From: Syntrophobacteria bacterium
GTDB lineage: Bacteria; Desulfobacterota; DSWW01
Length of the DNA: 21,686 nucleotides
Direction: 5' to 3'
NCBI GenBank assembly: GCA_030145435.1
Contig: JAQYVQ010000326.1
Span: 1-21,686, forward strand
Positions 6,071 through 13,378 of this stretch are shown here, in pieces. The notes under the pieces were generated by a model that saw nothing but the letters and a program-made list of their open reading frames with translations, did not search any database and was not told where the DNA came from. Numbering within the stretch: the stretch's first letter is position 1; each line of letters opens with the position of its first letter. A program made the translations under genes and the position numbers.

Positions 6071-7861
6071 ATGTCGCCCTCGAGAGAGCCTTTGCCCGAA
6101 TCGATGCAGGCGGTAAGGGTGCATGCTTACGATGGAAGGCCGGAATCGATCCGTGTGGAGAATGTACGGGTTGAAAAACCGGGACGCGGACAAGTGACGA
6201 TCCGGGTGGCCGCAGCACCCATCAACCCCTCGGATATCATGTTTCTCCGCGGTCGGTACGGCTTGACCAAACCCACACCCGCGATTCCCGGCTTTGAAGG
6301 AGCCGGAGTCGTTGTTTCGGCCGGTCCGGACCTCTACGGCCGTTGGTTGCTCGGCAAGCGCGTCGCCTGCGGAACGGAGCCGGAGGGTGGCGGAACGTGG
6401 GCGGAATACGTGACGACCTCGACCCGGCTGTGCATGCCCTTGCCCCGGAGCGTGAGTGACGAGGAAGGGGCCATGGCGATGGCAAACCCGGTCACCGCCA
6501 TAGCACTTCTGCACGAGGCAAAGGACCGAGGCCATAAGGCAGCGGTTCATACTGCCGCGGCCGGCGCCCTTGGCCGAATTCTCTTTCGTGTGGCTTCGAA
6601 GGCCGGCTTCCCGGTCATCCACGTCGTACGCCGGGAGGAGCAGGTCCGCCTCCTCAAGGAACTCGGGGACGAGATCGTTCTGAATTCAACGAATCCGGAC
6701 TTCCTCGAGCAGTTGAAAGAGGCCTCCCAGCGGCTCGGCGCCACCATCGCCTTTGACCCGATAGGGGGCGAGTCTACGGGGCAACTTGTGGACGCTTTGC
6801 CGAAAGGATCCCAAATCGTGGTTTACGGCGCCTTGTCCCTTGACGACGCAAGGGTGGACCCGAAGAGGCTCGTCTTCGGCGGCATACAGATCGAGGGTTT
6901 CTGGTTCCCCGAATGGGCGGAGAAGAAGGGAACGTGGCGCATGATTTCCTGCGCACGCAAGGCGATGAAGGGAGCGGGGAAAGACTGGACGACCGAAGTC
7001 GCCGAGAGGGTTCCCCTGGATCAAGCCCAGCAGGCAATACTCCGGTACGAGGAGAATATGACCCGCGGCAAGGTCCTGTTTGTGCCCTCCTCTTCCGGGC
7101 CCCAGGGTTCTCACGCAACCGCGGGGATTCGGTCTCAAGGCTCAGAGATCCGCCACCCGTCGAGGGATTCGGAAACGGATCATCCCGGAGAGTCGGACGG
7201 AATCATGCGAGCGAAAGCTCCGTGGCGGCTTGGCGGAGATGCTTACATGGTCGAGCTGAAGATGCCGGAGGAAGTTCTCGATCAGGAGTGCTTCGTGCCC
7301 GAGATACTGAAGGGCCGCCGTTTTGGAACCTCGAGCAGGATGATCTACGTTGACTACAAGGACTCCCCGGTGGGTCCCTACAAGGAGTTGCTCTTCAATC
7401 CCCCCAAGTTCCGATTTGACAACAGGTCCTGCCGCACAATCAGCAAGATATTTGTCTCCACCCCGGAAAGCGTCGTCAACGGCCGGGATAACTGGGGCAT
7501 TCCGAAAACGCTCGCCGAGTTCGAGTCCCGGACGCTGGAAAACGGGTGGGAACAGATTACCGTTTCGTCTGAGGGCGTGGTCTTCGCGGAGTTGACGTTC
7601 AGCTCGGTACGCTTCGGCATGCATTACTCCGACCGCTGGTTCCCCGCGAGATTCAGAACCATGGCCCAGCCCTATCAGGGAAGATTCTATTGCTACGCGC
7701 CCGTCACAAGCACAATGATGAAGATGGGCCGACTACGGGAGAGTAAGATCGACTCGAAGATGTTCCCTGCTATCACCAAGGGCAAAGTCACCCTCTGCGT
7801 CCGGTTGGAGAACTTTCGTATGTGGATCCCCGCCGCAACGGTTGTGGACCAACCGAAATGA
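6071..7861 (+). CDS. Fusion of an MDR-family enoyl/quinone reductase with an acetoacetate decarboxylase-like domain
   Basis: A 596-residue protein with GAGGAGGAGG before ATG 6071, 17 bp after the mutase gene. Residues 12-340 are a zinc-free medium-chain reductase of the MECR/quinone reductase type: AAPINPSDIMFLRGRYG (48-64), IPGFEGAGV, GTWAEY, and a Rossmann turn AAAGALG (162-168) for NAD(P)H. Residues about 385-596 resemble the acetoacetate decarboxylase family, with GPYKELLF (435-442) and GRDNWGIPKTLAEF (471-484). Lys479 aligns with the Schiff-base lysine, but the second lysine of the classical KK pair is Thr480. The two parts are joined by a low-complexity, Ser/His-rich linker (about 340-378) that ends at an internal Met379 (7205). 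The domain pair suggests reduction plus decarboxylation or a Schiff-base reaction on an oxo- or enoyl-acid. Each domain assignment is good; the joint reaction is unknown. Confidence 0.8.
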   Translation: MSPSREPLPESMQAVRVHAYDGRPESIRVENVRVEKPGRGQVTIRVAAAPINPSDIMFLRGRYGLTKPTPAIPGFEGAGVVVSAGPDLYGRWLLGKRVACGTEPEGGGTWAEYVTTSTRLCMPLPRSVSDEEGAMAMANPVTAIALLHEAKDRGHKAAVHTAAAGALGRILFRVASKAGFPVIHVVRREEQVRLLKELGDEIVLNSTNPDFLEQLKEASQRLGATIAFDPIGGESTGQLVDALPKGSQIVVYGALSLDDARVDPKRLVFGGIQIEGFWFPEWAEKKGTWRMISCARKAMKGAGKDWTTEVAERVPLDQAQQAILRYEENMTRGKVLFVPSSSGPQGSHATAGIRSQGSEIRHPSRDSETDHPGESDGIMRAKAPWRLGGDAYMVELKMPEEVLDQECFVPEILKGRRFGTSSRMIYVDYKDSPVGPYKELLFNPPKFRFDNRSCRTISKIFVSTPESVVNGRDNWGIPKTLAEFESRTLENGWEQITVSSEGVVFAELTFSSVRFGMHYSDRWFPARFRTMAQPYQGRFYCYAPVTSTMMKMGRLRESKIDSKMFPAITKGKVTLCVRLENFRMWIPAATVVDQPK

Positions 7862-7872
7862 GGGAGAAGGGA

Positions 7873-8817
7873 ATGAACCGCTGGAGGAACCTCTCCCAGA
7901 TTGCCGTGTCGGTCATGGACCTGGATGAGTCCGTCGCCTTCTACGAGGACCTGGGCTACGGGCAGGCCGGCGGTACGGACAACCTGCAAGGTTGGGTCGT
8001 CTCCAAGATCCAGGGTTACAAAGGAGTGAGGGCCCGCCTCCGCTGGCTGAACGACGGTTCCCCCGGGTTTCAACTCGAGTTGTTCCGATACGAGAGACCC
8101 CCTGCCCGTCCCATGGACCCGGAGGCCAGGCCTTGCGACATCGGATACCGCAGAATGGGTCTCTGGGTGGCTGATCTCGACGCGGTGCTGGGTCGCCTCC
8201 AGGCCCGAGGTACGCATTTCGTGTCGGAACCCATGGCATACCCCGGTGGACGGCGGGCCTGCGTAAAGGATCCTGACGGGGTCTACCTGGAACTCATGGA
8301 GGAGGATGTCCTTCATCCTCGACCAGACCGAAACCGGGCCGCAGCAAACGGAAGCCCGGTGAGGACCCGGACGCTCACCCTCAGCGTGCCGGACCTGAAA
8401 CAGGCCGAAAGGTATTTCGAGGGGATCCTCGGAATGGAGAGGGCGCACCTGGAGCTTCACACCCCGGACATGGAGAAGATGTGGGGGCTCGAGGGTGCGA
8501 AGACGAGATCCGCCGTGCTCAGGTGTGACGACTTCCTGTTGGAACTGGTTGAATATCTCTCGCCCCGGGGCAGGCCCAGGCCCCCGGACGAACAGATGGG
8601 GGATGCCGGCATCTGGCATATGGCCTTGTGGTTCAACAAGGGCCGATACGTGAGACAGGCATACCGGGAGGCCTGCAGGGCGGGTCTCAGAAGCCGCAGC
8701 AAGCCCGTGAGCCTGGGGTTGGTAACTGCCGTGTACATGAGCACCGACCAGGGATTCACGGTCGAGTATTTTCACACTCCCCGGGCAGCCGGGCGACTCT
8801 TCGGCTTCCGGTCGTGA
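7873..8817 (+). CDS. Two-domain VOC (glyoxalase/dioxygenase-fold) protein
   Basis: A 314-residue protein. ATG 7873 is preferred because GGGAG lies 6 nt upstream. An ATG at 7858, overlapping the previous stop, has no site. It contains two vicinal-oxygen-chelate domains, about residues 5-150 and 170-305. The first starts LSQIAVSVMDLDESVAFYEDLGY and ends DPDGVYLELME. The second starts TLTLSVPDLKQAERYFEGILGM and ends QGFTVEYFHTP. VOC proteins bind a divalent metal and act as epimerases, lyases or dioxygenases. Here the usual first His ligand is Gln in domain 1 and Thr in domain 2, while an inner His (IWHMALW) and the final Glu remain in domain 2. An epimerase role beside the mutase is tempting, but the ligand set is incomplete. 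Confidence 0.75.
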   Translation: MNRWRNLSQIAVSVMDLDESVAFYEDLGYGQAGGTDNLQGWVVSKIQGYKGVRARLRWLNDGSPGFQLELFRYERPPARPMDPEARPCDIGYRRMGLWVADLDAVLGRLQARGTHFVSEPMAYPGGRRACVKDPDGVYLELMEEDVLHPRPDRNRAAANGSPVRTRTLTLSVPDLKQAERYFEGILGMERAHLELHTPDMEKMWGLEGAKTRSAVLRCDDFLLELVEYLSPRGRPRPPDEQMGDAGIWHMALWFNKGRYVRQAYREACRAGLRSRSKPVSLGLVTAVYMSTDQGFTVEYFHTPRAAGRLFGFRS

Positions 8818-8861
8818 ACGATCGTCGCTCTATGACACCCTTACGAAGTCCCGGAGGGAAG

Positions 8862-10490
8862 ATGAAGAATCCTGTATTCCTGCGCCTGTTCGTCCTGATT
8901 CTTGTGCTGCTTCTGACCTCCTTCTCCTGTAAAACCGCGCCCGAAGACCCGGGGCCATCGGATCAGAAAGGGTGGGAGGTTGTCATCATCGGCGCCGGAG
9001 CAGGCGGCCTTTCCGCCGGGGCGACCCTGAGCCGCGCGGGCGTGAAGACCCTGATCCTGGAACAGCACGATAAGCCCGGCGGATTCATGACCGCCTTTGA
9101 ACGGGGGGATTACCGGTTCGAGGTTTCCCTCCACATGATCGACGGCCTCGATCCCGGGGGCTGGACGCATGCCCTTTTCGAAGAGCTGGGCATTCTCGAC
9201 CGGGTACAACCGATCCGGTTTGACCCTTTGTACCGGTCCGTCCATCCGGACTTCACGATCGATGTTCCGGCCGACCTCGATGCCTACCTGGAAATCCTCA
9301 AGAACAGGTTCCCCCATGAAGCCGAGGGGATCACCGAATTGTTCCAGGCCATCATGAGAATGGGGGATGACGTAGACGGATTGAGCCGAATCATGAGTCA
9401 ATCCCTACCCGTCCGCATGCTCCAGTATCCGCTCGTCCCTTTCCGTCATTGGGATTTCGTCAAGAACCGAAACACGACCCTCAAGGATTTCGTGGCCCGG
9501 TACATTTCCGACCCCCAGGCCAAAAGTGTCATCCTTCAACTCAGCACCTTCAGCGGTGTCCCCCCTTCTCGCTCCCCTGCTGTTCTATCGGCAGTCATGT
9601 TGGCGAGCTACCATCGGTATGGGGTCTATCATTTCGTGGGCGGGTCCCAGGCGGTTTCCAATGCCCTGGCAGACGTGATCCGAGAGAACGGTGGTGAGGT
9701 GCGGCTCAACACCCGGGTCGAAAAGATCCTCCTTCGGAATGGAAAGGCCGTGGGGGTTCGGACCAAGGGCGGTGAGGAAATCTACGCAGATTACGTTATT
9801 TCGAATGCAGATGGTTATCAGACTTACATGAAACTCGTAGGCGAAGAACATCTGAAGCCCAAGTACGTGGAGTACGTGAAGAGCCTGGAACCAGGTGTTT
9901 CCGTAACCGAAGTCTTCCTTGGGCTGGACCTGGATCTTGCGGAAATCGGCCTTGGTGAGGTGGGGGAAATCTTCTATTGCCCCACCTATGATATTGAAGA
10001 CATGTACAAGAGCGTTCAGACCATGGACGTGGAGAAGATGAACCTGCTGATCGCCTTCTTCTCCAATACCGACCCGACCTGTGCGCCTCCCGGGAAATCC
10101 GTGGTCGTGCTCTGCACGGGCGGCGCGTACGATTGGGAGGACCGCTGGCGGATCGATGACGGGATCGATGCCTATCACAAGCTGAAGGAGGAAGTTGCCG
10201 ACCGGCTGATCAAGGTCGCCGAACCGATGGTCCCCGGCCTTCGGGACGCCATCGAGGAAATGGAAATCGGCACGCCCTTGACCATGGAGCGCTATACCTC
10301 GAATTACAGGGGGTCGATTATCGGGTGGGCACCCACCCCCGAGCAGAGCATGCTCAACCGGATGAAGCAACAGGGCCCCATCGACAACCTGTTCCTGGTG
10401 GGGGCATGGACCTTCCCTGGCGGAGGTCAGTCAGCCTGCCTCATGTCGGGGAATGCAGCTGCCAAGACTATCATGAAAGAAATTAGGTGA
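8862..10490 (+). CDS. FAD-dependent oxidoreductase (phytoene desaturase/CrtI-like) with N-terminal lipoprotein-type or membrane-anchor signal
   Basis: A 542-residue protein. ATG 8862 has GGAGGG 3 nt upstream; an ATG at 8832 has no site. Residues 6-22 are a hydrophobic segment ending FSC at Cys23, which resembles a lipoprotein signal although the -3 residue is Ser. It could equally be a membrane anchor. The FAD-binding GAGAGG (44-49) follows at once, with the E-x6-GG continuation (E67, G73-G74). The C-terminus LVGAWTFPGGGQSACLMSGNAAAKTI is the typical second FAD signature of the phytoene desaturase/amine oxidase superfamily. Members desaturate, isomerise or oxidise carotenoids, retinoids and other hydrophobic molecules. 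No carotenoid genes are nearby, so the substrate is more likely tied to the surrounding acyl-CoA module. Export of a flavoprotein without a twin-arginine motif is unusual. Confidence 0.8.
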   Translation: MKNPVFLRLFVLILVLLLTSFSCKTAPEDPGPSDQKGWEVVIIGAGAGGLSAGATLSRAGVKTLILEQHDKPGGFMTAFERGDYRFEVSLHMIDGLDPGGWTHALFEELGILDRVQPIRFDPLYRSVHPDFTIDVPADLDAYLEILKNRFPHEAEGITELFQAIMRMGDDVDGLSRIMSQSLPVRMLQYPLVPFRHWDFVKNRNTTLKDFVARYISDPQAKSVILQLSTFSGVPPSRSPAVLSAVMLASYHRYGVYHFVGGSQAVSNALADVIRENGGEVRLNTRVEKILLRNGKAVGVRTKGGEEIYADYVISNADGYQTYMKLVGEEHLKPKYVEYVKSLEPGVSVTEVFLGLDLDLAEIGLGEVGEIFYCPTYDIEDMYKSVQTMDVEKMNLLIAFFSNTDPTCAPPGKSVVVLCTGGAYDWEDRWRIDDGIDAYHKLKEEVADRLIKVAEPMVPGLRDAIEEMEIGTPLTMERYTSNYRGSIIGWAPTPEQSMLNRMKQQGPIDNLFLVGAWTFPGGGQSACLMSGNAAAKTIMKEIR

Positions 10491-10523
10491 ACAGAGGGCA
10501 GTGATCTTCCAGGGAAGAACCCT

Positions 10524-11219
10524 ATGAGCGCTCCGGACTTTACCGTACATCGTTTGAATTCGATGAAGATTGCCAATTTCTTCCTTGTTGTCAATGACGG
10601 GGAACTGACCCTGATCGACGTCGGCAGCAAAGACGAGATCGAGAACATCCGACGAAAGTTCGACGAGGCGGGTCACAGCCTCGATCAACTCAAGCGGATC
10701 ATACCCACCCATTGCCATCCAGACCATATCGGCTCCCTGGCCGCGCTGAAGCAGGCTACGGGGGCGCAGGTGCTGGCCCACGAGGCCGAGGCGCCTTTCA
10801 TTACCCAGGAAGCCCGTCTTCCCAGCGCCCGCGGAGCGGCCTGGCTCTTGCACGCTCTAACGGAACCGCTCTTCCGCCCCGAACCCTGCCCCGTGGACCA
10901 GACGCTGAAGCACGGCGACACCATCGAAGGCACCGGCCTGACCGTCATCCACATGCCGGGCCACAGTCCCGGCAGCATCTGCCTCTATCATCGTGAGGCC
11001 CGGGCACTCTTCACCGGCGACGCGCTCATCAACATCTTCGGCAAGATGGGCGGTCCGTTCCCGCCTTTCTACTGGGAGACCCAACGGGCACGCCGGTCTT
11101 TGAGTAGATTGAAGGAGTTGGATGTGGAAACCCTCTACTTCTCCCACGGTGAGACCATCCGAGAAGGGGCGAATAAGAAGATCCGCTCCCTGGTCGAATT
11201 CATGAACAAGGAAGGGTGA
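10524..11219 (+). CDS. Metallo-beta-lactamase-fold hydrolase
   Basis: A 231-residue protein from ATG 10524, with AGGGA about 9 nt upstream. It shows the complete binuclear metal site of the fold: THCHPDH (H63, H65, D67, H68), the distal GHSPGS (H147), GDAL (D166) and SHGE (H208). This places it with glyoxalase II-like and thioesterase-like hydrolases, which cleave thioesters, lactones or phosphoesters. No signal peptide is seen, so it is cytoplasmic. It is the last gene of the plus-strand operon and ends only 3 bp from the stop of the convergent dehydrogenase gene. A second thioester or lactone hydrolase beside the hotdog protein fits acyl-CoA catabolism; the substrate is not known. Confidence 0.85.
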   Translation: MSAPDFTVHRLNSMKIANFFLVVNDGELTLIDVGSKDEIENIRRKFDEAGHSLDQLKRIIPTHCHPDHIGSLAALKQATGAQVLAHEAEAPFITQEARLPSARGAAWLLHALTEPLFRPEPCPVDQTLKHGDTIEGTGLTVIHMPGHSPGSICLYHREARALFTGDALINIFGKMGGPFPPFYWETQRARRSLSRLKELDVETLYFSHGETIREGANKKIRSLVEFMNKEG

Positions 11220-11222
11220 TTC

Positions 11223-12089
11223 CTATTGAGATGACTCGAATTTCTTCAGTTCCTTACGCATTCTCTGGAACAGCATTCGTGAGAGGGCAATTCCGAACAA
11301 CGGCGATATTCTGTACATCCGCCACAAGACCCTGAACATCAACGGAATGACGATGATCGCCTTATTGCGGGCAATCTGCTTCAGGGCAAGTGGTACGAAC
11401 TTATCGAGTGGATACGGCCTCGTGCTCTCCATGAACTCTGTCACCTTGTCGATCGGATAATCCCGAATCCACCTTCCATACTTGCCTCCATGGATTATAG
11501 GCGTCCGCACGAGACCCGGGCACAAAGCGCTGACACGGACCCCTGCGCAGGCAGCTTCGGCACGAAGGGAAGTTGTCAGGCCAACCACCGCGTGCTTGGT
11601 CGTAGAATAGCCGATTTCCATCGGCCAGGGCATCAACCCTGCTATGGAAGCTGTGTTGATAATGTGTCCGAATCCTTGGTCGAGCATGACGCGATAGGCC
11701 GCGTCCACGCCGTGTATGACGCCTCGCAGATTGACGTCGATACTCTGCTCCCAGTCGCGAATCTCGAACTCGCTGGCCTCTCCGAAAACGACGATCCCTG
11801 CGTTGTTGAACATGTAGTCAAGCCTGTCACATCGCTCGACCGTTTGCTGAACTACACTCACAACGGCCTCCCGATCGACAACGTCAACCTCGACTGCGGT
11901 CGCTTTGCCTCCGGATGCATTAATTCCAGCTGCTGCTTCGCGAGCAAGATCGATCTGGAGATCGGCAAGAACGACTTCGCATCCTCGTGCTGCCAGCGCC
12001 TCTCCAAAGCCTCTGCCTATACCCGAAGCCCCGCCGGTGATGATAGCCACTCCGCCGTTGAAAATCCTGATCAAGTCTCCAGCGCTCAT
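11223..12089 (-). CDS. Short-chain dehydrogenase/reductase (SDR)
   Basis: A 288-residue protein starting at ATG 12089 behind GAGGGGGTGAAGC. It has the classical SDR signature: cofactor loop TGGASGIG (18-25), acidic D43 at the end of the second strand (favouring NAD(H)), NNAG (95-98), catalytic Ser148, and YSTTK with Tyr161 and Lys165. The C-terminal 60 residues contain a hydrophobic and basic stretch (AIIVIPLMFRVLWRMYRISP) that may associate with the membrane, as in several lipid- or steroid-acting SDRs. It catalyses oxidation of an alcohol or reduction of a carbonyl. It lies 26 bp after the aldo/keto reductase gene and ends the minus-strand unit. Confidence 0.9.
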   Translation of the reverse strand: MSAGDLIRIFNGGVAIITGGASGIGRGFGEALAARGCEVVLADLQIDLAREAAAGINASGGKATAVEVDVVDREAVVSVVQQTVERCDRLDYMFNNAGIVVFGEASEFEIRDWEQSIDVNLRGVIHGVDAAYRVMLDQGFGHIINTASIAGLMPWPMEIGYSTTKHAVVGLTTSLRAEAACAGVRVSALCPGLVRTPIIHGGKYGRWIRDYPIDKVTEFMESTRPYPLDKFVPLALKQIARNKAIIVIPLMFRVLWRMYRISPLFGIALSRMLFQRMRKELKKFESSQ

Positions 12090-12115
12090 GCTTCACCCCC
12101 TCGGAGGAAACCTTC

Positions 12116-13366
12116 TTATTTCTTTTTTGCCCGTTTTTCCATTCGACGAGCCTTTCGCATGGTCATCCAGCTCTGGAAGGTGAAGAACCCGCTCAGAATC
12201 CTTGTGAGGGTCTGGGTACCTCGGCCTTCAAAATCCTTGACCACATCCTTCAGAAGCTCGGAAACCGGCAGATCTTGCGGGCACTTTTCCTCACATTCCC
12301 CGCACTCCACGCACTGAGAGGCGAAGCTGGGCTCCCCGGACTCTCCCAGTCCACCCTGTCGGAGCAGATAGAAAATCCTCGCAACCTGTTTGTCTCCGAA
12401 GACGTGGGCCCCGTTATGCAGCTCAAAGCACGAGGGAATATCAACCCCTGAGGGGCACGGCATACAGTAACGGCACCCCGTGCATCCTGCCTTCATGAGC
12501 CCTCGATACGTTTCTGCGGCCCGCTCCACAATCCCCAGTTCTTTTTCCGAAAGAGAATTGGCGTGGGCCTCGTCCGCTATCCGAAGATTCTCCCGGATGT
12601 GATCGTCCTTGTTCATGCCGGAAAGAACCACAGTGACTTCCGGGTGGTTCCAAACCCAGCGAAGGGCCCATTCGGCGGGTGAGCGTTTCACGTCCGCTTC
12701 GTCCCAGATGGCCTGAACCGCCGGTGGAATCCTTCCTGTGAGGTTCCCACCTCGCAGGGGTTCCATGACAGCCACTCCCAACCCTTTTGCCGCCGCGTAC
12801 TTGAGCCCTTCCGTGCCGGCCTGATTGTTCTCGTCAAGGTAGTTATACTGAATCAGGCAAGAGTCCCAGTCGTAGTCGTCGACGATCTCTTTGAAGGTGT
12901 CAATATCTCCATGGAAGGAGAACCCTGCACGACGGATCCGTCCATCCCTTTTCGCCTTGTCCATGAAGTCCCGCGCCCCGAGATCTCTCATCTTCTTCCA
13001 ATACTGCTTATTGAGCCCGTGCAAGAGGTAGTAGTCAATGTATTCTGTCTTGAGCATCTGGAGCTGGGCGTTGAGCACCCTGTCCATGTCCTCTCGTGTC
13101 TTAAGGGCTGAGAGCAGGGGCTTGGTGGCCAGGTTGACTTTCTCGCGATATCCATCGGCCAGGGCTCGTCCAAGAAAGGGTTCGTTGGCCCCCAGGTGAT
13201 ACAGCATTGCCGTGTCGATGTAGTTCACGCCTTGATCAATGGCGAAACGAATCTGCCGGGTCGCCGCCGCTTCGTCGATCCTGCCGCGTTTCTGCGGGAC
13301 ACGCATCGCCCCAAACCCCAGCACAGAGATCTTGTCACCGGTTTTCCCCATCGTGCGGTACAGCAT
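12116..13366 (-). CDS. Aldo/keto reductase with C-terminal dicluster [4Fe-4S] domain
   Basis: A 416-residue protein, ATG 13366, with GGGAGAG just upstream. Residues 1-285 are an AKR barrel with the catalytic tetrad Asp51, Tyr56, Lys82 and His116. The C-terminus holds two ferredoxin-type motifs, C295-C298-C301-C304 and C352-C355-C358-C362, then a basic tail ending RMEKRAKKK. This AKR-ferredoxin architecture occurs in many anaerobes and suggests exchange of electrons with ferredoxin-like partners instead of, or in addition to, NAD(P)H. Its start is 12 bp from the stop of the cysteine-rich dicluster protein upstream, so the two are almost certainly co-transcribed and may be redox partners. Confidence 0.88.
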   Translation of the reverse strand: MLYRTMGKTGDKISVLGFGAMRVPQKRGRIDEAAATRQIRFAIDQGVNYIDTAMLYHLGANEPFLGRALADGYREKVNLATKPLLSALKTREDMDRVLNAQLQMLKTEYIDYYLLHGLNKQYWKKMRDLGARDFMDKAKRDGRIRRAGFSFHGDIDTFKEIVDDYDWDSCLIQYNYLDENNQAGTEGLKYAAAKGLGVAVMEPLRGGNLTGRIPPAVQAIWDEADVKRSPAEWALRWVWNHPEVTVVLSGMNKDDHIRENLRIADEAHANSLSEKELGIVERAAETYRGLMKAGCTGCRYCMPCPSGVDIPSCFELHNGAHVFGDKQVARIFYLLRQGGLGESGEPSFASQCVECGECEEKCPQDLPVSELLKDVVKDFEGRGTQTLTRILSGFFTFQSWMTMRKARRMEKRAKKK

Positions 13367-13378
13367 CTCGACTCTCCC

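Noticed and set aside
7693..8775. Minus-strand open frame opposite the VOC gene
   Set aside because: No recognisable domain; the opposite strand encodes a clear two-domain VOC protein with a good ribosome site.
8628..8861. Upstream extension of the FAD oxidoreductase gene
   Set aside because: It overlaps the end of the VOC gene in another frame; the start at 8862 has a ribosome site and begins a proper signal segment.
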